A stretch of 64,000 nucleotides of DNA from Massilia sp. Root133 (GTDB lineage Bacteria; Pseudomonadota; Gammaproteobacteria; Burkholderiales; Burkholderiaceae_D): positions 62,001 through 126,000 of the forward strand of contig NZ_LMEW01000005.1 in the NCBI RefSeq assembly GCF_001426525.1, in the 5' to 3' direction. This document shows, in pieces, positions 32,827-41,776 of the stretch; the stretch's first letter is position 1; every line of letters starts with the position of its first letter. The notes below the pieces were generated by a model. That model searched no databases. It saw only the letters and a list, made by a program, of their open reading frames with translations, and had not been told where the DNA came from. Both the position numbers and the translations under genes were made by a program.

Positions 32827-35103
32827 CTAGACCGACCGGTCGTCCAGCACTTTCTCGGAATTGTTCCGGAAGCGCGCCACGAAGGCGACCAGTTGCTTCG
32901 AATGGTAGCCCTGCGCCAGCGTGTCCAGCCGGTTCGCGAACGGCGCATAGGCCGGGTCGAGCCCGCGCAGGTAGGCGGCCCGCTCGCGGATCTCGCGCAT
33001 GCTGCCGATCTGCGCCAGCTGCCACAGCGCTTCGATCTCGTCGGCCGGCGGGACGGTCATCGCGGCTTCATCGCCGCCCTCGGGTGTCGGCTGCCCGGTG
33101 GTCCACTCCAGGGCCAGCAGCCTGCCGATCGTGCGCAGCAGGAGGTCGTGGTCGACCGGCTTGGCGAGAAAGGCGCTGGCACCGGCGTCGCGGCTCTTGC
33201 GTTCGTCATCCTGGCTGGCGCTCGCGGTCACCGCAACGATCGGGACGTCGCTCCAGCCCGGCATGTGGCGTATCTGTCGCGTCGTCTCGTTACCGTCCAT
33301 CACCGGCATCATGACGTCCATCAGGATCAGGTCCGGCTTGAAGCTGTCGAGCAGGACCAGGCATTCGAGTCCGTTTGTGGCGGCGGCGACGATGAAGCCG
33401 GTCTCATGCAGCAGGTCCAGCAGCATCGCGCGGTTCTGGGGCACGTCGTCGACGACCAGCAACCGCTTGCGCTCGCCTTCGTAGGCTTTCGGGGTCTCGT
33501 GCGGTGCCACGAGCACCGGCGCGGCGGCGGCGACCGGCACGTCGATCTCGAACGAGAACGTGCTCCCCTTGCCGGGTTCGCTGACCACGTCGATATGGCC
33601 GCCCATGAGCTGCACCAGTTGCTGGCTGATGGCCAGGCCCAGGCCCGTGCCACCCTCGCGCCGCTGGGCCGTCGCCACCTGTTCGAACGGCTGGAAGATG
33701 CGCGCCAGCTGTTGGGTGCCCATGCCGATGCCGGTGTCGGCCACTTCGAAGCGCAGCCGCGCGCTGTCCGGCGCGGCAGCCGGCGCAGCCGGCAGCACCC
33801 GCAGCGCGACCCTGCCGCTGTCGGTGAACTTCACCGCATTGCCCAGCAAATTGAGCAGCACCTGGCGCAGGCGCGTCTCGTCGACCGTCACTGCGGCCGG
33901 GAGGCCGGGGGCAAGCTCACAGCTGAACGCGAGGCCTTTCTCCTCGGCCTTGACGCGCATGATGTTGGCCAGCACCTGGACAAACGTGTCGAGATGGACG
34001 GGGCCCGGGTGCAGCACCATCTTGCCGGCTTCGACCCGCGCGAGGTCGAGGATGTCGTTGATCAGCGTGAGGAGATGCTGGCCGCTCTCGCGGATGGTCG
34101 CCAGGCCGGCCGACTGGCGTTCGGTGAGGTCGTGGCAATCGCGTCCCAGCAGCTGGGCGTAGCCGATGATGGCGTTGAGCGGGGTGCGCAATTCGTGGCT
34201 CATCTGCGCGAGGAACTGGCTGCGCTGGCGCGCCAGCGCGACGGCCTCCGCCAGCGCCGTCTCGCGCGCGGCCGCGGCTTCCTTGCGTTCGCGGTCGATG
34301 GCGGCCAGCTGTTCGAGGCGCGTCCTGCTGGCCTGCATGCCGGACCGGAAGTGCAGCAGGCCGAGCGACAGCCCGAGCATGCCGCAGCCTGTCCATGCGG
34401 CCATCAGCCAGCCGAGCAGCGTCGTCCTGGCGATCCATTTTCCGCGAAATTCGATCCTGCGGACTTCGACCGTGATGGCGTGGCCCGCGGCGCTGGCGTC
34501 GTCCGCCTGCAGTTCCACGGTCGTCACGTGGTCGAGGCGGACATAGCTCTTCGATAACGGGATCCGGCGCGCGAAGTGCCACCAGTCGGCGGTGCGCAAG
34601 GCATGCAGCGGGATCGTGACTTCGGACTGGGCCGGAATATCGATCAGCGCTTCATTGAAGCGCTGCGCATCCCACTGGCCCGGCACGTAGAACTCCGGTT
34701 CGAAATTCAGCAGGTGAAGCTTGACGACATGGCGGCCGGGGCCCGTATAGCGCACGTCGAGCGTGACCGTGTCGAACCCGGACATGTCGATGCCCTGGCC
34801 CGGGTCGCCCAGCCGGAACCGGATGGCGCAATTCGGATACCTTGCCGCCTTCCCCATCTGGCAACTCAGGATGTAGGCATCCTGCGTGACGGCCAGCGCC
34901 GCGACCGAATTGCCCGGCGCCGGGTTCCCGCGCGGCAGGACGCGGTCGTCGGTCACTGCGGCGTCATACGGATGCCGCGGGGAGATCTCGAGGGTGCGCG
35001 TCATGCCATAGTGCTGCCAGGCCAGCAGGACCGGGGTCGCCAGCACCAGGAGGATGACCAGGGCGTAACCGATCCTGGTCGCGCGGGAGAGCCATTGGAT
35101 CAT
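32827..35103 (-). CDS. Hybrid sensor histidine kinase, tandem copy A
   Basis: 758 aa. TM1 (about 12-29) and TM2 (about 229-251) bracket a periplasmic sensor domain of about 200 residues. A HisKA domain follows with His303 (MSHELRTPLNAIIGYA), then HATPase_c (NLLGNAVKFTD, ADTGIGM, GGTGLGLAI), then a receiver domain with Asp596 (LILMDVMMPVMDG). A short C-terminal tail of about 100 residues lacks a DNA-binding domain. The true start is the ATG at 35103, which overlaps the stop of copy B (ATGA); the open frame further upstream is only a shadow of copy B. The two proteins align without gaps over most of their length. A separate response regulator is not visible in the window. Confidence 0.92.
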   Translation of the reverse strand: MIQWLSRATRIGYALVILLVLATPVLLAWQHYGMTRTLEISPRHPYDAAVTDDRVLPRGNPAPGNSVAALAVTQDAYILSCQMGKAARYPNCAIRFRLGDPGQGIDMSGFDTVTLDVRYTGPGRHVVKLHLLNFEPEFYVPGQWDAQRFNEALIDIPAQSEVTIPLHALRTADWWHFARRIPLSKSYVRLDHVTTVELQADDASAAGHAITVEVRRIEFRGKWIARTTLLGWLMAAWTGCGMLGLSLGLLHFRSGMQASRTRLEQLAAIDRERKEAAAARETALAEAVALARQRSQFLAQMSHELRTPLNAIIGYAQLLGRDCHDLTERQSAGLATIRESGQHLLTLINDILDLARVEAGKMVLHPGPVHLDTFVQVLANIMRVKAEEKGLAFSCELAPGLPAAVTVDETRLRQVLLNLLGNAVKFTDSGRVALRVLPAAPAAAPDSARLRFEVADTGIGMGTQQLARIFQPFEQVATAQRREGGTGLGLAISQQLVQLMGGHIDVVSEPGKGSTFSFEIDVPVAAAAPVLVAPHETPKAYEGERKRLLVVDDVPQNRAMLLDLLHETGFIVAAATNGLECLVLLDSFKPDLILMDVMMPVMDGNETTRQIRHMPGWSDVPIVAVTASASQDDERKSRDAGASAFLAKPVDHDLLLRTIGRLLALEWTTGQPTPEGGDEAAMTVPPADEIEALWQLAQIGSMREIRERAAYLRGLDPAYAPFANRLDTLAQGYHSKQLVAFVARFRNNSEKVLDDRSV

Positions 35104-37388
35104 GTTCGCATCGATTGGAAATCGTCCTGCCGGCGGGCCGCGTCCCCGGTCCGGAAGCGCGCCACGAAGGCCGCCAGCTGCTTCGAATGGTAGCCCTGCG
35201 CCAGCGTGTCCAGGCGGTTCGCGAACGGCGCATAGGCAGGATCGAGCCCGCGCAGGTAGGCGGCCCGCGCGCGGATCTCGCGCATGCTGCCGATCTGCGC
35301 CAGCTGCCACAGCGCCTCGATCTCGTCGGCCGGCGGGACGGCCAGCGCGGCGTCGTCGCCGCCCTCGGACGTCGGCTCTCCGGTGATCCACTGCAGCGCC
35401 AGCAGCCTGCCGATGGTGCGCAGCAGGAGGTCGTGGTCGACCGGCTTGGCGATCAAGGCGTCGGCACCGGCGTCGCGGCTCTTGCGTTCGTCGTCCGGAC
35501 TGGCGCTGGCCGTCACCGCGATGATCGGGACGTTGCCCCAGCCCGGCATGTGACGGATCTGCCGCGTAGTCTCGTTCCCGTCCATCACCGGCATCATGAC
35601 GTCCATCAGGATCAGGTCGGGCCTGAAGCTGTCGAGCAGGACCAGGCATTCTAGCCCGTTCGTCGCCGCGGCGACGTTGAAACCGGTCTCCTGCAACAGG
35701 TCCTGCAGCATCGCGCGGTTCTGCGGCACGTCGTCCACGATCAGCAACCGCTTGCGCTCGCCCTCGTAGCCGACCACGGTGTCGTGCGGCGCCACGACCG
35801 CCGGCGCGGCGGCGGCCACCGGCACGTCGATCTCGAACGAGAACGTGCTGCCCTTGCCGGGCGCGCTGACCACGTCGATATGACCGCCCATGAGCTGCAC
35901 CAGTTGCTGGCTGATGGCCAGGCCCAGGCCCGTGCCGCCTTCGCGCCGCTGCGCGGCCGCCACCTGTTCGAACGGCTGGAAGATGCGTCCGAGCTGTTGC
36001 GTATCCATGCCGATGCCGCTGTCGGCCACTTCGAAGCGCAGCCGCGCGCTGTCCGGCGCGCCGGCCGATGCGGCCGGCAGCACCCGCAGCGAGACCTTGC
36101 CGGTATCGGTGAATTTCACCGCATTGCCCAGCAGGTTGAGCAGCACCTGGCGCAACCGCGTCTCGTCGATCGTCACCGCGGCCGGCAGGCCGGGGGCGAG
36201 CTCGTAGCTGAATCCCAGGCCTTTCTCTTCCGCCTTGACCCGCATGATGTTCGCCAGCACTTGCAGGAACGTCTCGAGATGGACGGCGGCCGGGTGCAGC
36301 ACCATCTTGCCGGCTTCGACCCGCGCGAGGTCGAGGATGTCGTTGATCAGCGTGAGCAGATGCTGGCCGCTCTCGTGGATCGTGGCCAGGCCCGAGGCCA
36401 GCCGTTCGGACAGGTGGTCGCGGTCGCGTCCCAGCAGGTCGGCATAGCCGATGATGGCATTGAGCGGCGTGCGCAATTCGTGGCTCATCTGCGCGAGGAA
36501 CTGGCTGCGCTGGCGCGCCAGCGCGACGGCCTCGGCCAGCGCCGTCTCACGGGCCGCTTCGGCTTCCTTGCGCTCGCGGTCGATGGCGGCCAGTTGCTCC
36601 ACGCGTGTCTTGTTGGCCTGCAGGCCGGACCGGTAGTGCAGCAGACCCAGCGACAGGCCGATGACGCCGCACACGATCCACACGAACACCAGCCAACTCA
36701 TCAGCGTGGCCCGCGAGATCCATTTGCCGCGGAACTCGATCTTCCTCAGCTCGACCGTGACGACTTGTCCCGTGTCGTTATAGTTGTCCGTCGCCAATTC
36801 CACGGTCGTCACGTGGTCGAGGCGGACATAGCTTTTCGACAGCGGGATCCGGCGCGAGAAATGCCACCAGTCGGCGGTGCGCACGGCATGCATCGGCGCG
36901 GTGAATTCGGCCTGGGCGGGTACGTTGATCAGCAACTCGTTGAATCGCTGCGAATTCCAGTCCTCCAGCGTCGAAAATTCCGGTTCGAAATTCATCAGGT
37001 GGAGCTTGAGGACGTGCCAGCCGCGGCCCGTATAGCGCAGGTCGAACGCGATCGTGTCGTAGCCGGACATGTCGATGCCCTTGACCGGGTCGCCCATCTG
37101 GAATTGCAGCTTGCAGTACGGGTAGGTCGCGGCGGCGCCCAGGTAGCAGCGCATGATGAACGCATCCTTCGTGACGGTCAGCGACGCGACCGAATTGCCG
37201 TTCGCGCTGTTGCCGCGCGTGTTGTCGCGGTCGTCGGTCACCCTGGCGCCATGCGGATGCTGCGGGGAGATCTCGAGGGTGCGCGTCATCCCGAAATGCT
37301 GCCAGGCCAGCAGGATGGCTGTTGCCACCACCAGGAGAATGACCAGGACGTAACCGATCCTGGTCGAACGGGAGAGCCATTGCGTCAT
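35100..37388 (-). CDS. Hybrid sensor histidine kinase, tandem copy B
   Basis: 762 aa with the same order as copy A: TM, periplasmic sensor, TM, HisKA (His303), HATPase_c (GGTGLGLAI), receiver (Asp596 in LILMDVMMPVMDG). The catalytic domains of the copies are nearly identical, while the periplasmic sensor differs more (for example TKDAFIMRCYLGAAATYPYC against TQDAYILSCQMGKAARYPNC). That pattern suggests duplication followed by ligand divergence. It is the first gene of the pair and has its own promoter (37424-37451). The sensor fold is not one I can name. Confidence 0.92.
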   Translation of the reverse strand: MTQWLSRSTRIGYVLVILLVVATAILLAWQHFGMTRTLEISPQHPHGARVTDDRDNTRGNSANGNSVASLTVTKDAFIMRCYLGAAATYPYCKLQFQMGDPVKGIDMSGYDTIAFDLRYTGRGWHVLKLHLMNFEPEFSTLEDWNSQRFNELLINVPAQAEFTAPMHAVRTADWWHFSRRIPLSKSYVRLDHVTTVELATDNYNDTGQVVTVELRKIEFRGKWISRATLMSWLVFVWIVCGVIGLSLGLLHYRSGLQANKTRVEQLAAIDRERKEAEAARETALAEAVALARQRSQFLAQMSHELRTPLNAIIGYADLLGRDRDHLSERLASGLATIHESGQHLLTLINDILDLARVEAGKMVLHPAAVHLETFLQVLANIMRVKAEEKGLGFSYELAPGLPAAVTIDETRLRQVLLNLLGNAVKFTDTGKVSLRVLPAASAGAPDSARLRFEVADSGIGMDTQQLGRIFQPFEQVAAAQRREGGTGLGLAISQQLVQLMGGHIDVVSAPGKGSTFSFEIDVPVAAAAPAVVAPHDTVVGYEGERKRLLIVDDVPQNRAMLQDLLQETGFNVAAATNGLECLVLLDSFRPDLILMDVMMPVMDGNETTRQIRHMPGWGNVPIIAVTASASPDDERKSRDAGADALIAKPVDHDLLLRTIGRLLALQWITGEPTSEGGDDAALAVPPADEIEALWQLAQIGSMREIRARAAYLRGLDPAYAPFANRLDTLAQGYHSKQLAAFVARFRTGDAARRQDDFQSMRT

Positions 37389-37423
37389 GTGCGTACCGAT
37401 TGGGAATCGGACGGGAATGACTC

Positions 37424-37451
37424 AGTATAGTGCGACGTTATATCTTTGCAA
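37424..37451 (-). promoter_or_regulatory. Sigma70-type promoter of the tandem kinase genes
   Basis: On the minus strand, TTGCAA (37451-37446), a 16-bp spacer and TATACT (37429-37424). The kinase ATG is 36 bp further on. Confidence 0.5.
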
Positions 37452-37467
37452 CATGTTCGTTGCGCCA

Positions 37468-38730
37468 TTACAAACTGTCGACGAACGCCGTGACGGCAGC
37501 GATGAACGTGTCCGGCTGTTCGATGGCACCCAGGTGCGATGCCTCGGCCAGCACCTGCAGGCGCGCACCGGGGATGCCGTCCGCGAGCGTGCGCGCCATG
37601 TCGACGGGCGTGCCCTGGTCCAGTTCACCGGCCAGCACGAGCGTCGGCACGGCGATTTGTCCGAGGCGCGCCGTTGTGTCGACGCCGCCCACGGCCGCGC
37701 AGCAGCCGGCATAGCCCTGGGCATCCGTCGTGACGAGGCGCTCGCGGAACCTTGCAACCGTTGCGGGATGGGCCGCGCGGTAGCCTTCATGGAAATACCG
37801 GCCCATCACGGCGTCTGCGATGGCCTCGATGCCTTGTTCCTGCACGGTCGCGATGCGCTGGCGCCAGACGTCGCGCGCCGCGTCCGGATAGCCCGACGTC
37901 GTATGCGCCAGCACGAGCGCGCCGACGAGCGCCGGGTGGCGCAGCGCCAGCTCCTGGCCCACCATGCCGCCCATCGACAGGCCGATCCACACGACCGGGC
38001 CGGTGTCCAGTTCACGCAGCAGGCGCGCCGCATCGTCCGCCAGGTCGGCCATCGCGTACGGACCCGCCGGCGCATCGGAACCGCCGTGGCCGCGGTGGTC
38101 GTAGGCGATCACGCGGCAGTCGGCGGCCAGCTGGTTGGCCAGCGCGTCCCACATCGTCAGGTCGCAACCGAGCGCGTGGCTCAGCACGACCGTGTGGCGG
38201 GGGCGCTTGCCGTTGCGCGGTGCGCGCACGCTGTAGTGCAGGGCGGGGAGACTCGCCGTGCGGCCTTCGCGGCCCACGCCGGGATGCGTGCTGGCGAGCG
38301 GCGACGCGGGCTCCAGCGTATAGCCGATCTGCGGACCGACGTCGCGCAGGATCGCCGCCGCATGGGCGAACGCCGTGTTCGCGGCGGGCACGCCGGCATA
38401 GATCGCCGACTGCATCAGCACTTCCTTCAACTCGTCGGGCGTCAACCGGCTGTCGGCATCGCCCAGCAGCGCCGCGCGCACGTGCAGCTCGTATTCTTCC
38501 CAGCGGCCGAGCGCGATGGTGATGGCGAGGACGATCGTGCGGCGCGTCTTGCGCGGCAGGCCGGGACGGTCCCAGATGTCGTGCCACGCATAGCGGGTGA
38601 TGAAATTCTGGAAGTCGGCGGTGAAGGTGTTGGCGTTCGCGAGCGAACGCTCGACCCAGGCGTCGCCGAGGACGGCGCGGCGCTGGTCCAGGCCGCGCAG
38701 CAGGTCGTGGTCGAGGGGATCGAAGCTCAT
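37468..38730 (-). CDS. pcaCD: Fused 4-carboxymuconolactone decarboxylase / 3-oxoadipate enol-lactonase
   Basis: 420 aa bifunctional protein for two consecutive steps of the protocatechuate branch of the beta-ketoadipate pathway. Residues 1-130 are a CMD (PcaC) domain (ITRYAWHDIWDRPGLPRKTR, ALGRWEEYELHVRAAL). Residues 160-420 are an alpha/beta hydrolase (PcaD) with Ser252 (GLSMGGMVGQE), an Asp (AGELDQGTP) and a His (EASHLGAIEQ). The order is the reverse of actinobacterial PcaL, where the lactonase comes first. Its ATG overlaps the pcaB stop. The pca genes for later steps (pcaIJ, pcaF) are not in the window. Confidence 0.92.
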   Translation of the reverse strand: MSFDPLDHDLLRGLDQRRAVLGDAWVERSLANANTFTADFQNFITRYAWHDIWDRPGLPRKTRRTIVLAITIALGRWEEYELHVRAALLGDADSRLTPDELKEVLMQSAIYAGVPAANTAFAHAAAILRDVGPQIGYTLEPASPLASTHPGVGREGRTASLPALHYSVRAPRNGKRPRHTVVLSHALGCDLTMWDALANQLAADCRVIAYDHRGHGGSDAPAGPYAMADLADDAARLLRELDTGPVVWIGLSMGGMVGQELALRHPALVGALVLAHTTSGYPDAARDVWRQRIATVQEQGIEAIADAVMGRYFHEGYRAAHPATVARFRERLVTTDAQGYAGCCAAVGGVDTTARLGQIAVPTLVLAGELDQGTPVDMARTLADGIPGARLQVLAEASHLGAIEQPDTFIAAVTAFVDSL

Positions 38731-40088
38731 GCTATGTCTTTCTTGAGTGCGGCCAGGCGTGCGCGAGCGAGGCGTTGGGCAGGTTCGGTGGCGGCCACCG
38801 GGTCGAAGAGGGCGCCGAGCTCATTGGTATCGAGTGAGCCGAGCGTCGGATCGGCGGCGATGGCGTCGCGTGCCACGTCGCGCAGGTGACGTCCAACCGC
38901 GACGGCCGTCTGCGTCATCTTCTCGACGGCTGCGTGCGCGGCGGGACGGCCGATGGCGCCCGCGACCCAGATCGACAGCGCTTCGGCCGCGACGAGGCCG
39001 TGCAATGCGTCGATGTTGGCGCGCATGCGGGCCGTGTCGACCGTGAGGCCGGCAAAGGCATCGTTCAATGCGCGCAGCGCGCCGTGGGCGGACAGGAACA
39101 GCGTGGGCCACTCGGCCAGTTCCGCCTGCCAGTTGCCGAGGCCGCGCTCGTGCTGCTGGCCCATGGCGGCAAGCAGCGTCGCGGCATGCTGCGGCGTGCG
39201 CGTAGCGGCGGCCAACGCGATCATCGACGACACGGGGTTGCGCTTGTGCGGCATCGCCGACGAGCCGCCGCGCCCGCCGCCCGACGGTTCCGCGAGTTCT
39301 CCCACTTCCCCCTGCGCCATCAGCGCGAGGTCGGCCGCGATCTTGCCGAGGCTGCCCGTCAGCAGCGCGACCTCCAGCCCGAGCCGTACCCATTCGTCGC
39401 GCTGCGTGTGCCACGTCGCCGCCGGCGTCTTCAGGTCCAGCGCCTGCGCCATGCGGTGCGCGACGGCGGGGCCGCGTTCTCCCATCACGGCCAGCGTGCC
39501 GACGGCGCCGCCCAGCTGCAGCTGCAGGGCGTCGCCTGCCGCCGCGCGCAGGCGTGCGCGGGCGCGCACGAGCGGCGCGAGCCAGCCCGCGACCTTGAAG
39601 CCGAAGCCCGTCACCTGCGCGGGCTGCAGCAGCGTGCGCGCCAGCACGGGCGTGGCCAGATGCGATTCGCCCAGCGCCAGCAGGCGGCGGCACAGCGCGG
39701 CGAGATCGGCGTCGAGCAGGCGCAGCGCGGTGTGCGTGACGAGCACCATCGCGGTGTCCTGCACGTCCTGGCTCGTGCTGCCCCAGTGGACAAGGCTTGC
39801 CGCCTCCTGGTCCGTCTCGGCCACCAGGCGCGTGAGTTCCTTCACGAGCGGCACGGCCAGCGTGCCGGAGCGGCGGCCGGCCGTGACGAGGGCAGGGATG
39901 TCGAAGCGGTCCGCGCGGCACGCAGCCGCGATGGCTTGCGCGGCGTGGCGGGGCAGCAGGCCTTCGTCGGCCTGCGCGGCGGCCAGCGCCGCTTCGAAGT
40001 CGAGCATGGCCTGGATGAGGGCGGCGTCGTCGAACGCGGCGATCATGTCCGGGGTGCTCAGCAGGGTGTCAAAAAGTGATAAGGCCAT
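38727..40088 (-). CDS. pcaB: 3-carboxy-cis,cis-muconate cycloisomerase
   Basis: 453 aa, fumarase/argininosuccinate-lyase superfamily. The signature GGSSAMPHKRNPVSS is intact, and the upstream VHWGSTSQDVQDTA contains the residues used by the family's general acid/base region. It converts 3-carboxy-cis,cis-muconate, the PcaHG product, to 4-carboxymuconolactone for PcaC. The start at 40088 is chosen because GAGGAG lies just before it; the in-frame extension to 40271 would run through the REP-like repeats. It is coupled to pcaCD by an ATGA overlap. Confidence 0.93.
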   Translation of the reverse strand: MALSLFDTLLSTPDMIAAFDDAALIQAMLDFEAALAAAQADEGLLPRHAAQAIAAACRADRFDIPALVTAGRRSGTLAVPLVKELTRLVAETDQEAASLVHWGSTSQDVQDTAMVLVTHTALRLLDADLAALCRRLLALGESHLATPVLARTLLQPAQVTGFGFKVAGWLAPLVRARARLRAAAGDALQLQLGGAVGTLAVMGERGPAVAHRMAQALDLKTPAATWHTQRDEWVRLGLEVALLTGSLGKIAADLALMAQGEVGELAEPSGGGRGGSSAMPHKRNPVSSMIALAAATRTPQHAATLLAAMGQQHERGLGNWQAELAEWPTLFLSAHGALRALNDAFAGLTVDTARMRANIDALHGLVAAEALSIWVAGAIGRPAAHAAVEKMTQTAVAVGRHLRDVARDAIAADPTLGSLDTNELGALFDPVAATEPAQRLARARLAALKKDIA

Positions 40089-40124
40089 CGGTCTCCTCGT
40101 TTTGGCCAGATAAGACAGCACGTC

Positions 40125-40387
40125 GTCCCCGCGAAGGCGGGGACCCAGTTTGCAGGCTTCACGACAACGTATGCAAACTTGGGTCCCGGCCTCCGCCGGG
40201 AGTCGTTCCCGGCAGTGCCCACTAGTGTCCGGAATATTGTTTTCAAAAACCGTCAGAAATAGCATCGTCATTCCCGCGCAAGCGGGAATCCATACTGGGT
40301 ATGCTAACTACGTTCTTCATTTCCACCTCGTTGGCTACAAAGAGTCGACTTCGAGCAGTCAGCATGGGTTCCCGCTTTCGCGGGAAC
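40125..40387. repeat. Cluster of REP-like palindromes between pcaG and pcaB
   Basis: The 323-bp gap 40089-40411 has no gene. It holds four short hairpins: GTCCCCGC-gaag-GCGGGGAC (40125-40144), CCCGGC-ctcc-GCCGGG (40185-40200), ATTCCCGC-gcaa-GCGGGAAT (40270-40289) and GTTCCCGC-tttc-GCGGGAAC (40368-40387). The first two flank a longer inverted repeat (GACCCAGTTTGCA / TGCAAACTTGGGTC). They form two inverted pairs, the arrangement of REP doublets that are usually dispersed around a genome. They may weaken read-through or stabilise the pcaHG message. Confidence 0.8.
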
Positions 40388-40411
40388 GACGGTTATGGGG
40401 CAGCGGATTCG

Positions 40412-40930
40412 TCAAGCGTAGTCGAAGAACACCGTCTCTTTGTCGGTCTGCATCCAGATATCCCACCGGTACGTGCCGTCGGCGTCCTTGCGCGCGATGA
40501 GCGTGTCGCGCCGGTCGGCCGGCACCTGCGCCAGGATAGCCGATGCCGCCAGCGTCGCATCGTCCTCGAGGAACACGGCCGTGAACTGGTGCTTCGTGAG
40601 TCCGCGCGCGAACACGGTCACGTACGCGACCGGTTCGCCGGCCGGACGCGGCGGGACCGACAGGCGCAGGCTGAATTCGCCCGCCTTGCCCGTCGGCGTG
40701 CGGCGGAAGCCCGGGATTTCCTGGGCGCTTTCCGCGGCCGCCGCCGCCGGCAGCCACGCTTCGATCTGGGCGTCGTCGATCGGGTTGCCGTCGCCGTCGT
40801 ACAGGACGCCGTGCAGCACGATGGTCGGCGCGCTCGTCTCCAGGCGCCCGGCGGCGCAGAAGTCCACCGCCCATTGCCAGCCTTCGTGCGAGAACGGGCC
40901 GATGGTCTGCGAGGTCGTGATCTTGCTCAT
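40412..40930 (-). CDS. pcaG: Protocatechuate 3,4-dioxygenase alpha subunit
   Basis: 172 aa. It shows the intradiol dioxygenase fold of PcaG: TSQTIGPFSHEGW at the start, the LHGVLYDGDGNPIDDAQIEAW strand pair, the RTPTGKAGEFSLRL segment and the C-terminal FLEDD and RDTLIARKD blocks. As in other alpha subunits the full set of iron ligands is missing, because iron is bound by PcaH. It starts 11 bp after pcaH and ends next to the repeat cluster. Confidence 0.94.
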   Translation of the reverse strand: MSKITTSQTIGPFSHEGWQWAVDFCAAGRLETSAPTIVLHGVLYDGDGNPIDDAQIEAWLPAAAAAESAQEIPGFRRTPTGKAGEFSLRLSVPPRPAGEPVAYVTVFARGLTKHQFTAVFLEDDATLAASAILAQVPADRRDTLIARKDADGTYRWDIWMQTDKETVFFDYA

Positions 40931-40941
40931 TATGATTCCTT

Positions 40942-41634
40942 TCAGAGTCCGAACGGCGTGGCGCCGCGGCCGCGCAGGACGATGTCGAATTCGTAGCCCA
41001 GCATCTCGTCGCCCACCGTGTGGTCGAGCGAGAAGCGCGAGACCAGGCGCTGGCGCGCCGCTTCGTCAGGGATGCTGTTGAAGATCGGGTCGTACGGGAA
41101 CAGCGGGTCGTTCGGAAAGTACATCTGCGTGACGAGGCGCTGGGCGTACACGTTCCCGAACAGCGAGAAGTGGATGTGCGCAGGGCGCCATGCCTTGTCG
41201 TGGTTCTTCCACGGGTACGGACCGGGTTTGATCGAGACGAACCGGTAGCGGCCGTCGTCGTCCGTCATCATCTTGCCGAAGCCGAAAAAGTTCGGGTCGA
41301 GCGGCGCGTCGTGGTTGTCGCGCTGGTGCCAGTAGCGGCCGGCCGAATTGGCCTGCCACACTTCGATCAGCGAATTGCGCACCGGCTTGCCGTCCTCGTC
41401 GACGACGCGGCCCGTCACGACGATCTTTTCGCCCAGCGGGGCGCCTTGGCCGCGGCGCGTCAGGTCGGTGTCGTGCGGAAGCAGGATGCGCGGGGCAGGG
41501 TCGATGTTGCGGCTGGTGGCGACCGGCGCATCGATGCGCAGCGCCGGCTGCAGCGGGCCGCGCTTGACGGTCGATTTATAGGCGGGATGGATGAGCTCCG
41601 GCCACACGCCGGGTTGCACGTCGTCGAATTTCAC
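40942..41634 (-). CDS. pcaH: Protocatechuate 3,4-dioxygenase beta subunit
   Basis: 230 aa. It binds the catalytic Fe(III) that opens protocatechuate between the two hydroxyls. The four iron ligands are visible with the spacing of the Pseudomonas enzyme: Tyr101 (GRYWHQRDNH), Tyr140 (KPGPYPW), His153 and His155 (RPAHIHF). The start is GTG at 41634, selected by AGGAG eight bases upstream; the longer in-frame ATG at 41757 would overlap the operator of the divergent IclR gene. It is first in pcaHG-pcaB-pcaCD and divergent from its probable activator at 41777. Confidence 0.95.
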   Translation of the reverse strand: MKFDDVQPGVWPELIHPAYKSTVKRGPLQPALRIDAPVATSRNIDPAPRILLPHDTDLTRRGQGAPLGEKIVVTGRVVDEDGKPVRNSLIEVWQANSAGRYWHQRDNHDAPLDPNFFGFGKMMTDDDGRYRFVSIKPGPYPWKNHDKAWRPAHIHFSLFGNVYAQRLVTQMYFPNDPLFPYDPIFNSIPDEAARQRLVSRFSLDHTVGDEMLGYEFDIVLRGRGATPFGL

Positions 41635-41729
41635 GGTGTCTCCTGATGTCGGAAGGTTGTGCGAGCCGATCCATCGTAGAAAATCGGCCACTTCCCGACA
41701 AGACGGCCATGTCGCCCGACTTCCGCTAT

Positions 41730-41755
41730 TCGCACGCTTTGTGCGATACTCGCAC
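41730..41755. promoter_or_regulatory. Three-copy IclR-type operator in the pcaH/regulator divergent region
   Basis: TCGCAC (41730-41735), its inverted copy GTGCGA (41741-41746) and a direct third copy TCGCAC (41750-41755). PcaU/PobR-type IclR regulators use just such triple 10-bp sites. It lies 22 bp before the regulator's ATG and about 96 bp from the pcaH start. Confidence 0.65.
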
Positions 41756-41776
41756 AAATCCTTGAATTTCTATACG

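Noticed and set aside
35104..35649. N-terminal extension of kinase copy A
   Set aside because: This part is an out-of-frame reading of copy B; the ATG at 35103 aligns with the start of copy B.
40125..40387. CRISPR-like repeats
   Set aside because: The repeats are hairpins in inverted orientation with irregular spacing and no spacers or cas genes.
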